Below are positions 18,493-27,328 of a stretch of DNA of 64,000 bases, piece by piece. Each line of letters starts with the position of its first letter. The first letter of the stretch is position 1. Both the position numbers and the translations under genes were made by a program. The stretch is from JAWWOL01 sp033851545. GTDB lineage: Bacteria > Actinomycetota > Actinomycetes > JAWWOL01. The stretch is taken from assembly GCA_033851545.1 (NCBI GenBank), contig JAWWOO010000104.1, positions 1-64,000 of the forward strand, given 5' to 3'. A model generated the notes under the pieces. The model saw nothing but the letters and a program-made list of their open reading frames with translations, did no database searches and was not told the DNA's origin.

Positions 18493-19902
18493 TCAGCCGA
18501 TGAGCCAGCCGTCGGGGGCGGCAAGCTCGTCCGCCTCGGTCGGTCCCCAGCTGCCGCGGGGATACGGCAGGACCGGCGGCCGATTGTCGAGCACGTGGGC
18601 GATCGCGTCCCACGCGCTGCCCAACCCGTCGGGGCGGGTGAACAGTGAGCGGTCGCCGACGATGACGTCGCGGATCAGCTTGACGTACGGCGGCAATGGG
18701 TCGGCCTCCGCGACACTCGCCAACGGCAGCTCGGTGTCGGCGCAGGTCAGGGTGAAGTCGGCGCCCGGTTCCTTGACGACCATGCGCAGCCGAACCGAGC
18801 CTGAGCCGGCGAGCGAGACCGACAGCACGTTGCCCAGCGCCGGCAGCACGCGGTGCAGCGGCCCGTCGTCAGGCGCGTCGAAGATCAGGCTCACCTGCTG
18901 CTTCGACGCGGCGAGCTGCTTGCCGGTGCGCAGCAGGAACGGGACACCGCGCCAGCGCTCGGTGTCGATCCACAGCCGCGCCGCGACGAACGTGTCGGTC
19001 TGGGAGTCGGTGGCAACGCCATCGGTCTGGCGATAGCCGCTGAACTGACCGAGTACGACGTCGTCCGGGCCGAGCGGACGGAAGGCCGCGATGACGCTCT
19101 CCCGCGCCGACTGCAGATCCTCCGCGGACATCGATGGCGGTGGCTCCATGGCGATCTCGGCGGCGACCTGGAAGAGGTGGGTCACCACCATGTCCAGCAA
19201 CGCCCCCGTCTCGTCGTAGAACTCGGCGCGGTCGTCGATGTCCAGTGTCTCCGGCACGTCGATCTGGACCGCGCGCACGTGGTCGCGGTGCCACACATGG
19301 TCGAACAGGCCGTTGCCGAAGCGCAGGGCGTGCAGGTTCTGCGTGCCCTCCTTGCCGAGGAAATGGTCGATCCGGAAGATCTGCTTCTCGTCGAGGACCT
19401 TGTGCACGGCCTTGTCGAGCTCGCGGAAGTCGGCCGGCGAGGTGCCGAAGGGCTTCTCGTAGATGACCCGCGAGCCCTCCGCCAGACCGTGCTCGCCGAG
19501 CCCTTCGGTGATCTTGGCAAAGGCACTCGGCGGGATGGCCAGGTAGTGGATGAACTGCGCGTCCCCGCCCAGCTCCTGCTTGGCCTCCTCGAGCACGTCG
19601 AGCAGGCTGCCAGGGTTGTCGCGGCCGAAGCCCCCACCGGCGAACCGCAGCTCCGACGCGAAGGCCTCCCAGTCCTCGCCCTCGGGCTTGGGGCCGAACT
19701 CGGTCAACACGTCGTGCACGTGCCCGCGGAAGTCCTCGTGGGACACGTCGCCGCGACCGTTGCCGATGAGCAGCCAGCGCTTGGGGAGCAGGCCGTGCTG
19801 GGCGAGCTGGTAGAACGCGGGGATCACCATGCGCTTCGCCAGGTCGCCCGTCGCGCCGAACAACACGAATACCGTTGCACCCGCATCCGCGCCGTCCGCC
19901 AT
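18493..19902 (-). CDS. zwf: Glucose-6-phosphate 1-dehydrogenase
   Basis: 469 aa. First step of the oxidative pentose phosphate pathway: glucose-6-phosphate plus NADP+ gives 6-phosphogluconolactone. Marks are the nucleotide-binding VLFGATGDLAKR (13-24), YEKPFG, and the active-site RIDHFLGKE (177-185) with its catalytic His. It is a little shorter than typical Zwf (about 490-510) and stands alone, away from tkt, tal or opcA, so it may be the second copy many actinobacteria carry. The ATG at 19900-19902 has GGGAGG 6 bases upstream. It lies between comEC and comEA. Confidence 0.93.
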   Translation of the reverse strand: MADGADAGATVFVLFGATGDLAKRMVIPAFYQLAQHGLLPKRWLLIGNGRGDVSHEDFRGHVHDVLTEFGPKPEGEDWEAFASELRFAGGGFGRDNPGSLLDVLEEAKQELGGDAQFIHYLAIPPSAFAKITEGLGEHGLAEGSRVIYEKPFGTSPADFRELDKAVHKVLDEKQIFRIDHFLGKEGTQNLHALRFGNGLFDHVWHRDHVRAVQIDVPETLDIDDRAEFYDETGALLDMVVTHLFQVAAEIAMEPPPSMSAEDLQSARESVIAAFRPLGPDDVVLGQFSGYRQTDGVATDSQTDTFVAARLWIDTERWRGVPFLLRTGKQLAASKQQVSLIFDAPDDGPLHRVLPALGNVLSVSLAGSGSVRLRMVVKEPGADFTLTCADTELPLASVAEADPLPPYVKLIRDVIVGDRSLFTRPDGLGSAWDAIAHVLDNRPPVLPYPRGSWGPTEADELAAPDGWLIG

Positions 19903-20066
19903 GGCGTGCCTCCCTTGCCCGTGGCCCCTGGATGTGTCTCCTTCTGAGCCTACGGGGCGAAGATGAGACGGGGATCGGCGGGACGCGGTTGGTCCCGCGT
20001 ACCGTTTCGTGGTGGCATGTCAGTGACGCCGACCTGATCGACACCATCCCGCGAAGGTGAGCCCCT

Positions 20067-20312
20067 GTGGACGACGCAACCATCCTGCAGAACGTCCACG
20101 CCTTGGTGGAGGAGGAGCACCAGCTCCGGACCCGGCTCGAGGCCGGCGAGATCAGCAAGCACGAGGAGCACGCCCGGCTCCGCCAGCTCGAGGAACAGCT
20201 GGACCAGTGCTGGGACCTGCTGCGCCAGCGCCGCGCACGCCGCGAGACGGACCAGGATCCGGACGAGGCCACCAGCCGGCCCATCTCCGAGGTGGAGGGG
20301 TACGAGCAGTGA
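20067..20312 (+). CDS. DUF2630 family protein
   Basis: 81 aa, mostly charged helix or coiled coil (heptad-like HALVEEEHQLRTRLEAG and HARLRQLEEQLDQCW), ending in a polar tail with EVEGYEQ. This matches the actinobacterial DUF2630 family, whose function is unknown. The start is GTG at 20067. The TRIC gene begins 3 bases after its stop. Confidence 0.8.
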   Translation: MDDATILQNVHALVEEEHQLRTRLEAGEISKHEEHARLRQLEEQLDQCWDLLRQRRARRETDQDPDEATSRPISEVEGYEQ

Positions 20313-20315
20313 GCC

Positions 20316-21050
20316 GTGCACGCCGCTGACGCCCTCACGGTGACCACGTCATCGTCGGCCCTGACCGGGTTGATACGTACGGCGGACCTGACCGGAGTCT
20401 TCGCCAGCGGTCTCCTCGGCGGGGCCATCGCGCGCACCGAACGACTCGACCCCGTCGGCTTTGCCGTGCTGGCCATCCTGTCCAGTCTCGGCGGTGGACT
20501 GATCCGCGACACCCTGCTGCAGCACGGAACTCCGGTCGCGCTCACGGACTACACCTATCTGTTGACCGCGCTGGCTGCGGCTGCGGTCGCCTTCCTCGTC
20601 CGGTTCGAGGGCCCGCTGTGGGAGCGGGTCTTTCCGCTGCTCGACGCGGTCGCGCTGGGAGCGTGGGCAGCCGTCGGCGCGCAGAAGACGCTGCACGTGG
20701 GGCTGGGCTGGCTGCCGGCGATCCTGCTCGGCACGATCACAGCCGTGGGTGGCGGGATGGTGCGTGACGTGGCCGTACTCCGGGTGCCGCAGGTGTTCGG
20801 TGGCAACACGCTCTACGCGACGTGTGCTGTCGCGGCGAGCGGAATGATGGTCGCCCTCAACCGCAGCGATCACCCGACGATCGGCATCATCGCCGCCACG
20901 ATCACCGGCGCCACGCTGTGTCTGCTCGCCCGCCGTCGGGGGTGGAGCCTGCCCTCCGGCTCCGCGGACAGCTGGCGGGACCGACTCGAGCACCGCCGGC
21001 TTGCCGCGGAGGAGGAGCGGCTGCGCGAAGAGCCCCCGCTCAGGCACTGA
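20316..21050 (+). CDS. TRIC (UPF0126/YicG) cation channel family protein
   Basis: 244 aa with about seven membrane helices. Two similar halves each carry a glycine-rich pore signature followed by an Arg-Asp pair: SLGGGLIRDTLLQ and VGGGMVRDVAVLR. Prokaryotic TRIC proteins are trimeric potassium or general cation channels. It starts with GTG. The 3' end overlaps the comEA stop by 11 bases on the opposite strand. Confidence 0.88.
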   Translation: MHAADALTVTTSSSALTGLIRTADLTGVFASGLLGGAIARTERLDPVGFAVLAILSSLGGGLIRDTLLQHGTPVALTDYTYLLTALAAAAVAFLVRFEGPLWERVFPLLDAVALGAWAAVGAQKTLHVGLGWLPAILLGTITAVGGGMVRDVAVLRVPQVFGGNTLYATCAVAASGMMVALNRSDHPTIGIIAATITGATLCLLARRRGWSLPSGSADSWRDRLEHRRLAAEEERLREEPPLRH

Positions 21051-21891
21051 CGTGGTCCTTGAGCTGGCTGAACTTGCTCGGCCCGATGCCGCCGACCTGT
21101 TGGAGCCCATCGACACTCGCGAAGGGGCCATGCGCTGTGCGGTAGTCGATGATCCGCTGGGCCAGCACCGGACCGATCCCCGGCAGCGTCTGCAGCTGCT
21201 CGACGGTCGCCGTGTTGAGGTTGACAGGTCCTGACGCTGCCCCAGGGGCGCCACCGGCCGCCGGGGCCACGGCTGCGGCGGCCTCGCCCACGGCGACCTG
21301 CTGGCCGTCCGTCAACTTGGCCGCCAGGTTGAGCGAGTCCAAGGAGGTCCCCGCCACGGCTCCGCCGGCAGCGCGTACGGCATCGACAACGCGTGATCCA
21401 CTGCGCAGCTTGAAGACCCCGGGGTGGTGGACCTTGCCGGTGACGTCGACCCACAGCGTCGCCGACGGCGACGGCGGCCCGGAGACGATCGCGTGCGCGG
21501 ACGAGGAGCTGCGCGCAGGAAGCGTGGCCGGGGTGGCCGACGGCTGTGCGCGGACGAGCAGCACACCGGCAGCCGCTGCAGCGATCAGGCCCAGAACGAG
21601 CAGCGCAGCCACGCCTGTGCGCGCCGGCTCGAGCCGTTGCCGCAGGACCTCGGACCACAACGGTGCCGGGCGCCGTACGGGCGGAGCCGCGGGAGGGCGC
21701 GGCGGATCGGGGACCCAGCCACCCGGCGGCGGTTCGTCGCGCGTCGGGATGTCCTGGTAGGCAGCAGGCTCGGGGTCGAACACGTCGTTCGCGTGGACGA
21801 AGACGTAGGGATCCGCGAATGTGATGGACTGCAGCCGCGCGGCAACCATGGGGTCGGTCTCCCGTGGCCTGCGGCGGGTGTGAGGCGGCAT
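21040..21891 (-). CDS. comEA: ComEA DNA-binding competence protein
   Basis: 283 aa. A cytoplasmic Pro-rich N-terminus is followed by one membrane helix (about 95-115), a Ser-rich linker, an SLBB domain (about 149-205, VDVTGKVHHPGVFKL) and a C-terminal helix-hairpin-helix domain (about 222-283, LNTATVEQLQTLPGIG and GLQQVGGIGPSKFSQL). It is the extracellular double-stranded DNA receptor that hands DNA to ComEC. The usual comEA-comEC pair is split here by zwf and the DUF2630/TRIC genes. Confidence 0.92.
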   Translation of the reverse strand: MPPHTRRRPRETDPMVAARLQSITFADPYVFVHANDVFDPEPAAYQDIPTRDEPPPGGWVPDPPRPPAAPPVRRPAPLWSEVLRQRLEPARTGVAALLVLGLIAAAAAGVLLVRAQPSATPATLPARSSSSAHAIVSGPPSPSATLWVDVTGKVHHPGVFKLRSGSRVVDAVRAAGGAVAGTSLDSLNLAAKLTDGQQVAVGEAAAAVAPAAGGAPGAASGPVNLNTATVEQLQTLPGIGPVLAQRIIDYRTAHGPFASVDGLQQVGGIGPSKFSQLKDHVSA

Positions 21892-21911
21892 GTCAGGAAC
21901 GCTAGGCCGCG

Positions 21912-21931
21912 CCTTGACTTGGCGGTCAAGG
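21912..21931 (-). promoter_or_regulatory. Inverted repeat upstream of comEA
   Basis: CCTTGAC and GTCAAGG arms separated by 6 bases lie 21-40 bases before the comEA start codon. On the minus strand the arms contain TTGACC (a -35-like hexamer), with TAGCGT 19 bases on and the ATG 7 bases after that. This suggests an operator over a near-leaderless promoter. Confidence 0.4.
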
Positions 21932-21995
21932 AAAGTGCGACCTGTGGACGAAATCGGCCCCTGTGGACGACGGGCTGCCGCAACCCAAGGACGTG

Positions 21996-24848
21996 CTAGA
22001 CCGGAACGATGTTGACCAGCCGAGGCGGACGAACGACGACTGTGCGGACCTCGCGGCCTTCCAGCGCCCGCTGTGCACCAGGGGTGGCGAGGGCCAGGGC
22101 ACGCAGCTCATCCTCGCCGATGCCGGCGGGCACCTCGAGGCGGTCCCGCACCTTGCCGCCGACCTGCACCACGCAGGTCACCGTGTCCTCGACCAAAAGG
22201 GCCGGATCGGCGACCGGGAATGCCTCGTACGCAAGAGTTTCGCCATGACCGAGACGGGACCACAGCTCCTCGGCCGTGTGCGGCGCCAGCGGCGCCAACA
22301 TCAGCACGACCGCCTCAACCACGACCCGTGGAGCCGGGCCGCCGGCCTTGGTCACCGCATTCGTCAGCTCGATCAGCTTGGCGACCGAGGTGTTGAACTT
22401 GAGGTCACCGAAGTCGGACCGCACACCGTCAATTGTCTTGTGGAGCAGGCGGTTCAGCTCGTCGGTCGGGGCCTCCTCGGAGACCCGCACGGCACCGGTC
22501 TCCTCGTCGACGACCATCCGCCAGACCCGCTGCAGAAAGCGGTACGAGCCGACGACGGCGCGGGTGTCCCAAGGTCGCGAGCTCTCCAGCGGCCCCATGG
22601 ACATCTCGTAGAGCCGCAGTGTGTCCGCGCCGTACTCGGCGAACATGTCGTCGGGGGTGACCGCGTTCCGCAGACTTTTACCCATCTTCCCGTACTCGCG
22701 GCGGACCGGCTCGCCCTCGTAGAAGTAGCCGCCGTCGCGCTCCTCGACCCGCTCGGCGGGGACATAGACCCCGCGCGCATCCACGTAGGCATAGGCCTGG
22801 ATGTAGCCCTGGTTGAACAGGCCGTGGAAGGGCTCGCCACTGGACACGAAGCCCAGGTCGAACAGCACCTTGTGCCAGAACCGGCTGTACAGCAGGTGAA
22901 GTACGGCGTGCTCGGCGCCTCCGACATAGAGGTCGACGCCACCGATGTGGGTCTCGGACTTCGGGCCCATCCAATAGCGCTCGACGTCCGGGTCGACGAA
23001 ACGCTCGGTGTTGGTCGGGTCGAGGTAGCGCAGCTCGTACCAGCAGGAGCCAGCCCACTGCGGCATCGTGTTGGTCTCACGCCGATAGGGCTTGGGCCCG
23101 TCGCCGAGGTCGAGGGTGACGTTGACCCAGTCCTGCGCCCGGCCCAGCGGCGGCTCCGGCTCGCTGGTGTAGTCGTCAGGAGCGAAGGTCCGCGGCGAGT
23201 AGTCGTCCACGTCGGGCAGTTCGACCGGCAGCATCTCTTCCGGCACGGGGAGCGCGCGGCCGGACTCGTCGTAGACGATGGGGAACGGCTCGCCCCAGTA
23301 GCGCTGCCGGCTGAACAGCCAGTCGCGCAGCTTGAAGGTGACCCTTGCCTCGCCCAGTCCGCGCTCGGTGAGCCACTCGGTCATCAACCGCTTGGTCTCC
23401 GGCATCTGCAGCCCGTCGAGGAAACCGGAGTTGATCGACGGTCCCGAGCCGGTGTAGGCGCCACCGCTGAAGCCCTCGGGAGGGGCAACGGTGCGGATCA
23501 CCGGCAGCCCGAAGGCATCGGCGAATGCCCAGTCCCGCTCGTCCTCGGCCGGCACGGCCATGATCGCGCCGGTGCCGTAACCCATCAGCACGTAGTCGGC
23601 GACGAACACCGGCAACTCCCGGCCGTCGGCCGGGTTGACCGCATAGACGCCGGTGAACACACCCGTCTTCTCGCGGCTGTCGACCTGGCGCTCGACGTCG
23701 CTCTTGACGCCGGCGGCACGTCGGTAGGCGGCGACCGCCTCGGCCGGCGTCGCGGCACCAGACGTCCACGAAGGCGGCAGGTCCCCCGCAGGCCACGCAT
23801 CAGGAACAATGCTGTCCAGCAAGGGATGTTCGGGCGCGAGCACCATGTAGGTCGCGCCGAACAACGTGTCGGGCCGGGTGGTGAACACCTCGACCTGCTC
23901 CGCCGAGCCGGCCAGTGCGAAGCGCACCAGAGCACCCTCGGAGCGACCGATCCAGTTGCGCTGCATCAGCTTGATCGGTTCGGGCCAGTCCAGCCGATCA
24001 AGGTCCGCGAGCAGCCGCTCGGAGTAGGCGGTGATCCGCATCATCCACTGACGCAGGTTGCGCTTGTGGACCGGGAAGTTGCCGCGCTCCGATCGCCCGT
24101 CGGCAGTGACCTCTTCGTTGGCCAGCACCGTGCCCAGGCCGGGGCACCAGTTGACCGGGGCCTGCGAGATGTACGCGAGCCGCGCGCCGTCGATCAGGTC
24201 GTGCTGCTCGGCCTGCGTCAGCAACTCCCACGGGCGGCCGTCGGGGGTGGCCTTGTTGCCGGCGGCGTAGGCCTCTGTCAGCGTGTCGATCGGGCGGGCA
24301 CGCTGCAGTTCCTCGTCGTACCACGAGTTGTAGATCTGCAGGAAGATCCACTGGGTCCACTTGTAGAACTCGACGTCGGTTGTCGCCACGCTGCGCCGCT
24401 TGTCGTGTGCCAGTCCCAGCCGTCCCAGCTGGCGACGCATGTTGGCCACGTTGGCCTCGGTGGTGACCCGTGGGTGGGTGCCGGTCTGCACGGCGTACTG
24501 CTCCGCCGGCAGACCGAACGCGTCGTAGCCCAGCGCGTGCAGCACGTTGTGCCCGGTCATCCGCTTGTACCGGCCGAACACGTCGGTGGCGATGTAGCCG
24601 AGTGGGTGACCAACGTGCAGCCCGGAGCCCGACGGGTAGGGGAACATGTCCAGGACGTAGAGCTTGGGCCGACCGCCGACCTTGTCCGGCTCCCCCATCG
24701 GGCCAGACGGGTTCGGCGCCTCGAAGGTGCCCTCGCGGTCCCAGCGCTCCTGCCAATGCTGCTCGATCCGGGCAGCGAGCTCGGCGTTGTAGCGGTGTGC
24801 GGGAGCGGCGTTGTCGCTGGGCTGAGCAGCGGTCACAGTCTCGGTCAT
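21996..24848 (-). CDS. leuS: Leucyl-tRNA synthetase
   Basis: 950 aa class I synthetase. The ATP-binding HIGH box is HVGH in PYPSGSGLHVGHPLGY (about 70-85) and the KMSKS-like loop is YGKMGKS (near 720). The editing domain lies between them. It loads leucine on tRNA-Leu. Length and order are normal for bacteria. Confidence 0.97.
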   Translation of the reverse strand: MTETVTAAQPSDNAAPAHRYNAELAARIEQHWQERWDREGTFEAPNPSGPMGEPDKVGGRPKLYVLDMFPYPSGSGLHVGHPLGYIATDVFGRYKRMTGHNVLHALGYDAFGLPAEQYAVQTGTHPRVTTEANVANMRRQLGRLGLAHDKRRSVATTDVEFYKWTQWIFLQIYNSWYDEELQRARPIDTLTEAYAAGNKATPDGRPWELLTQAEQHDLIDGARLAYISQAPVNWCPGLGTVLANEEVTADGRSERGNFPVHKRNLRQWMMRITAYSERLLADLDRLDWPEPIKLMQRNWIGRSEGALVRFALAGSAEQVEVFTTRPDTLFGATYMVLAPEHPLLDSIVPDAWPAGDLPPSWTSGAATPAEAVAAYRRAAGVKSDVERQVDSREKTGVFTGVYAVNPADGRELPVFVADYVLMGYGTGAIMAVPAEDERDWAFADAFGLPVIRTVAPPEGFSGGAYTGSGPSINSGFLDGLQMPETKRLMTEWLTERGLGEARVTFKLRDWLFSRQRYWGEPFPIVYDESGRALPVPEEMLPVELPDVDDYSPRTFAPDDYTSEPEPPLGRAQDWVNVTLDLGDGPKPYRRETNTMPQWAGSCWYELRYLDPTNTERFVDPDVERYWMGPKSETHIGGVDLYVGGAEHAVLHLLYSRFWHKVLFDLGFVSSGEPFHGLFNQGYIQAYAYVDARGVYVPAERVEERDGGYFYEGEPVRREYGKMGKSLRNAVTPDDMFAEYGADTLRLYEMSMGPLESSRPWDTRAVVGSYRFLQRVWRMVVDEETGAVRVSEEAPTDELNRLLHKTIDGVRSDFGDLKFNTSVAKLIELTNAVTKAGGPAPRVVVEAVVLMLAPLAPHTAEELWSRLGHGETLAYEAFPVADPALLVEDTVTCVVQVGGKVRDRLEVPAGIGEDELRALALATPGAQRALEGREVRTVVVRPPRLVNIVPV

Positions 24849-24885
24849 CGTGCCGTGATGATATCCGGACAGGCGGGCGGCAAGC

Positions 24886-26037
24886 TCAGACCAGGCGGCG
24901 CCGGCCCACCTTCCAGGCCACCCGGAGCAGCCCGAGCCCGACCACGAGCACGATCAGGACCAGGACCGCCCGCCCCGACCGGGCGACCAGCGCCTCGACG
25001 CCCGTCACGAACCCGTCGACCGCACGGTGCCACGCCTTGCTCATGCCGCTCTGGTGATGGACCGGCTTGGTCTTGGCCGCCACAACGGCCGGCGCTTTCT
25101 GGGTGACGGTCACGGACAGGGTTCCGTACGAGGCCTGGTCGCCCAGCACGTTGAGCTGGCCCTGCAGCTGGTCGATCTGGGTCTGCGCGTCATCGACCCG
25201 CTGCTGTACGGACAAGGTCTCGCCGATCGTCGTCGCCTTCGCGAGCAAGGTGAGGTAGTGGTCCCTGGTCTTCTTCAGCGCGGTCTCGCGGGCCTGCAGG
25301 TCGGTGTAGCTGCCGGTGACGTCCTTCGCGGACGACGATGTCGAGTTGACGGTCCCGAGCGCCCGTGCCTGGGTGAGCGCCGTGTCGTACGTCCCGGCGG
25401 GCACCCGCAGCACGACGGTTCCGGTCGGCCTGCTGCCGGACTCGGCGGTGGTCGAGCTCGACACGTAGCCGCCGACGCCGGTCGCCAGGCTGGTCAACCG
25501 GGTGAGCACCGGCGACACCTGCCCCTTGGCGACAGTCAGACCCAGCGAACCGGTGTGCACGATCTTCGCGCTGTCAGCGGTTGCGCCGAGGTTCTTCGCC
25601 GAGCCCTGCATTGCATCAGTGAAGGAAGCCGACCTGCCGGTGGGCAGGGCGCTCACGGCCGGCGCGGGTGGCGCCGCCGGAGCCGCAGCCACATCGTTGG
25701 AGAAGTCCGTGGTGCTTCCGGGCGTGCGACCAGGAGAACGCACGGTGGGCGCACCGTGCGCGGCGCCGGCCGACGACGACGAGCTTGCGGACGTGGCCGT
25801 GGCCGGCGTCCCGCCGTGGCCGACCCCGTTCCAGGCGGTGGCCCCGCCGGCGGCAACGATGATCAGGACCGCAGCCGCCACCAGCCGCGGGTGCTGAAAT
25901 CGAGCCGCCCTCGGCTTGGCCGACTCACCCGCCGCAGAGAGCACCTTCTCGAAGGCATCTGCCGGCACCCCGTACTCGGACGCAGCCGCGGCAAACCACG
26001 ACTCGAGCGTCTCGTCACTGACCTGGTTGTCGTTCAC
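24886..26037 (-). CDS. DUF4349 membrane protein, probable partner of the upstream ECF sigma factor
   Basis: 383 aa. The N-terminal cytoplasmic part (about 1-55) contains a short helical segment (ESWFAAAASEYGVPADAFEKVL), followed by a membrane helix (about 50-68). A long Ser/Ala/Pro linker leads to a DUF4349 domain (about 160-315) with a coiled coil (QQRVDDAQTQIDQLQGQL), and a second membrane helix lies near 355-375. The ATG overlaps the stop of the sigma-factor gene by 4 bases. This layout fits an anti-sigma factor that senses the cell surface, but no ZAS zinc motif is present, so the anti-sigma role is inferred from context. Confidence 0.75.
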   Translation of the reverse strand: MNDNQVSDETLESWFAAAASEYGVPADAFEKVLSAAGESAKPRAARFQHPRLVAAAVLIIVAAGGATAWNGVGHGGTPATATSASSSSSAGAAHGAPTVRSPGRTPGSTTDFSNDVAAAPAAPPAPAVSALPTGRSASFTDAMQGSAKNLGATADSAKIVHTGSLGLTVAKGQVSPVLTRLTSLATGVGGYVSSSTTAESGSRPTGTVVLRVPAGTYDTALTQARALGTVNSTSSSAKDVTGSYTDLQARETALKKTRDHYLTLLAKATTIGETLSVQQRVDDAQTQIDQLQGQLNVLGDQASYGTLSVTVTQKAPAVVAAKTKPVHHQSGMSKAWHRAVDGFVTGVEALVARSGRAVLVLIVLVVGLGLLRVAWKVGRRRLV

Positions 26038-26576
26038 TGGGCTGCTCCTTCGAGCTGCGAGACCCAGCCGGCGAGCCGAGGGTCGAGGGCGAGGCGACGG
26101 CGGCCGGCATGCAGCCGGGACTTCACCGTGCCGGGGCGCCGCTGGATGGCCGTCGCGATCTCACGTTCGGACAGGCCGGCGTAGAACCGGAGCACCAGAG
26201 GCACCCGCAGGTTCTCCGGGAGGTCGGCGAGGGCCTGGCCCACGAGCGTCGAGAGCTCGGACTGTTCGGCCAGCTCGTCGGGTTGCGGCGCCGGGCTGGC
26301 CGGCTCAGGCCCGAGCTCGAAATCGGTCGTACGGGATCTGATCCGCCCGTCGACCCGCCCGCGGGACATGCAGGCGTTGACCACGACGCGGTAGAGCCAG
26401 GCCTTGCGCCCGTCGCCGACCGGGATCGAGTCGCGGAACCGCCAGACCCGCAAAAACGCTTCCTGGACGGCGTCTTCGGCCGCGATCGGGTCGCGTAGGA
26501 CCAGGCAGGCGGTCCGGTAGGCCGTCGCGTACCACGCCTCCAGCCACTGCTCCAGCGACTCTGTCAGCTCGTCCAC
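26034..26576 (-). CDS. ECF RNA polymerase sigma factor
   Basis: 180 aa. Region 2 (about 15-80) contains DPIAAEDAVQEAFLRVWRF; region 4 (about 125-172) contains ALADLPENLRVPLVLRFY and the helix-turn-helix LSEREIATAIQRRPGTVKSR. SigE/SigM-type alternative sigma factor. GTG at 26574-26576. A GAACC-N17-GTC promoter-like pair upstream suggests self-activation, and the overlapping DUF4349 gene is the likely regulator. Confidence 0.93.
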   Translation of the reverse strand: MDELTESLEQWLEAWYATAYRTACLVLRDPIAAEDAVQEAFLRVWRFRDSIPVGDGRKAWLYRVVVNACMSRGRVDGRIRSRTTDFELGPEPASPAPQPDELAEQSELSTLVGQALADLPENLRVPLVLRFYAGLSEREIATAIQRRPGTVKSRLHAGRRRLALDPRLAGWVSQLEGAAQ

Positions 26577-26589
26577 GGGCCCACCCTCT

Positions 26590-26633
26590 CGCGATCGGTC
26601 GCAGGTGAGACTCCGAGACTCCGCGATCGGTTC
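26590..26633 (-). promoter_or_regulatory. Putative autoregulated ECF promoter with flanking direct repeats
   Basis: On the minus strand GAACC (26629-26633) and GTC (26609-26611) are 17 bases apart, an ECF-type -35/-10 pair, 32 bases before the sigma-factor start codon. A 10-base direct repeat CGCGATCGGT occurs at 26590-26599 and 26622-26631, bracketing the core promoter. Confidence 0.5.
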
Positions 26634-26651
26634 GCCGGGCGGCCGGCCTTC

Positions 26652-26999
26652 TCAGTTCAGGTGCCGGCGCCAGTCGGCCGGGACCTGCCCGGCCGGACCG
26701 GGCGTCGGCTGGTCGGCGGGGTGGCTGTCCGGCGGCGCCAGTGGTGGCCCGTCGAAGAAGTCGTTCACCTCGTAGCTCCAGAACCACTCCTCCCCCGGCT
26801 CGAAGCTCTGGATCAGCGGGTGCCCGGAGGATTTGTTGTGCGCGGCGGCATGCTGGGACGGCGAGGTGTCGCAGCAGCCGATGTGCCCGCACTGGGCACA
26901 GCGGCGCAGGTGCAGCCACCAGCCGTCGGCTGCCAGGCACTCCTCACAGCCGGTGCCGCTGGGAGGCATGGTCACGTCCACGCCAGGGATCTCGCTCAT
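26652..26999 (-). CDS. UBP-type zinc finger protein
   Basis: 115 aa. The ATG at 26997-26999 has AGGAG 8 bases upstream. The Cys/His pattern C18-x2-C21, C34-x2-C37, C42/C43, H50, H54, H60 (GTGCEECLAADGWWLHL, CAQCGHIGCCD, HAAAHNKSSGHPL) is the ZnF-UBP fold that in eukaryotes binds the free ubiquitin C-terminus. Bacterial single-domain forms are common in actinobacteria and have no established role. A Pro-rich tail follows. A longer in-frame extension upstream is non-coding in character and runs into the tRNA-Ala region. Confidence 0.85.
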   Translation of the reverse strand: MSEIPGVDVTMPPSGTGCEECLAADGWWLHLRRCAQCGHIGCCDTSPSQHAAAHNKSSGHPLIQSFEPGEEWFWSYEVNDFFDGPPLAPPDSHPADQPTPGPAGQVPADWRRHLN

Positions 27000-27163
27000 G
27001 CGCCACGCTCCTGGGTCATCGGCGTCGAGGCAACGCCACAGTCTGCCCAGGCCCCCCGCCGGACGCAAGCAGAAGCCGAGCCGCCTACCCTCAGAACGAG
27101 CAACGCCGCGGTAGCGAGAGCTACAGCGGCGTGCATCGTGACGACGTTTCGTACGTCCACCCC

Positions 27164-27240
<77 letters not shown>

Positions 27241-27328
27241 GTGCTGCAGTCCCAAGGGCCAACAGCGGTCCCCCACAGTATGCAGGATCGTCCGATCCGT
27301 CGACTTGGCGGACGGCTCAGCGTCCCGG

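Noticed and set aside
20057..21976. Shared GCCCCTGTGGACGAC at 20062 and 21959
   Set aside because: One copy covers the DUF2630 start codon and the other lies in the comEA-leuS gap; two copies with no structure are not enough to call an element.
21963..25106. 1047-residue plus-strand frame opposite leuS
   Set aside because: No family motifs and a composition typical of antisense to a high-GC gene; leuS motifs are clear on the other strand.
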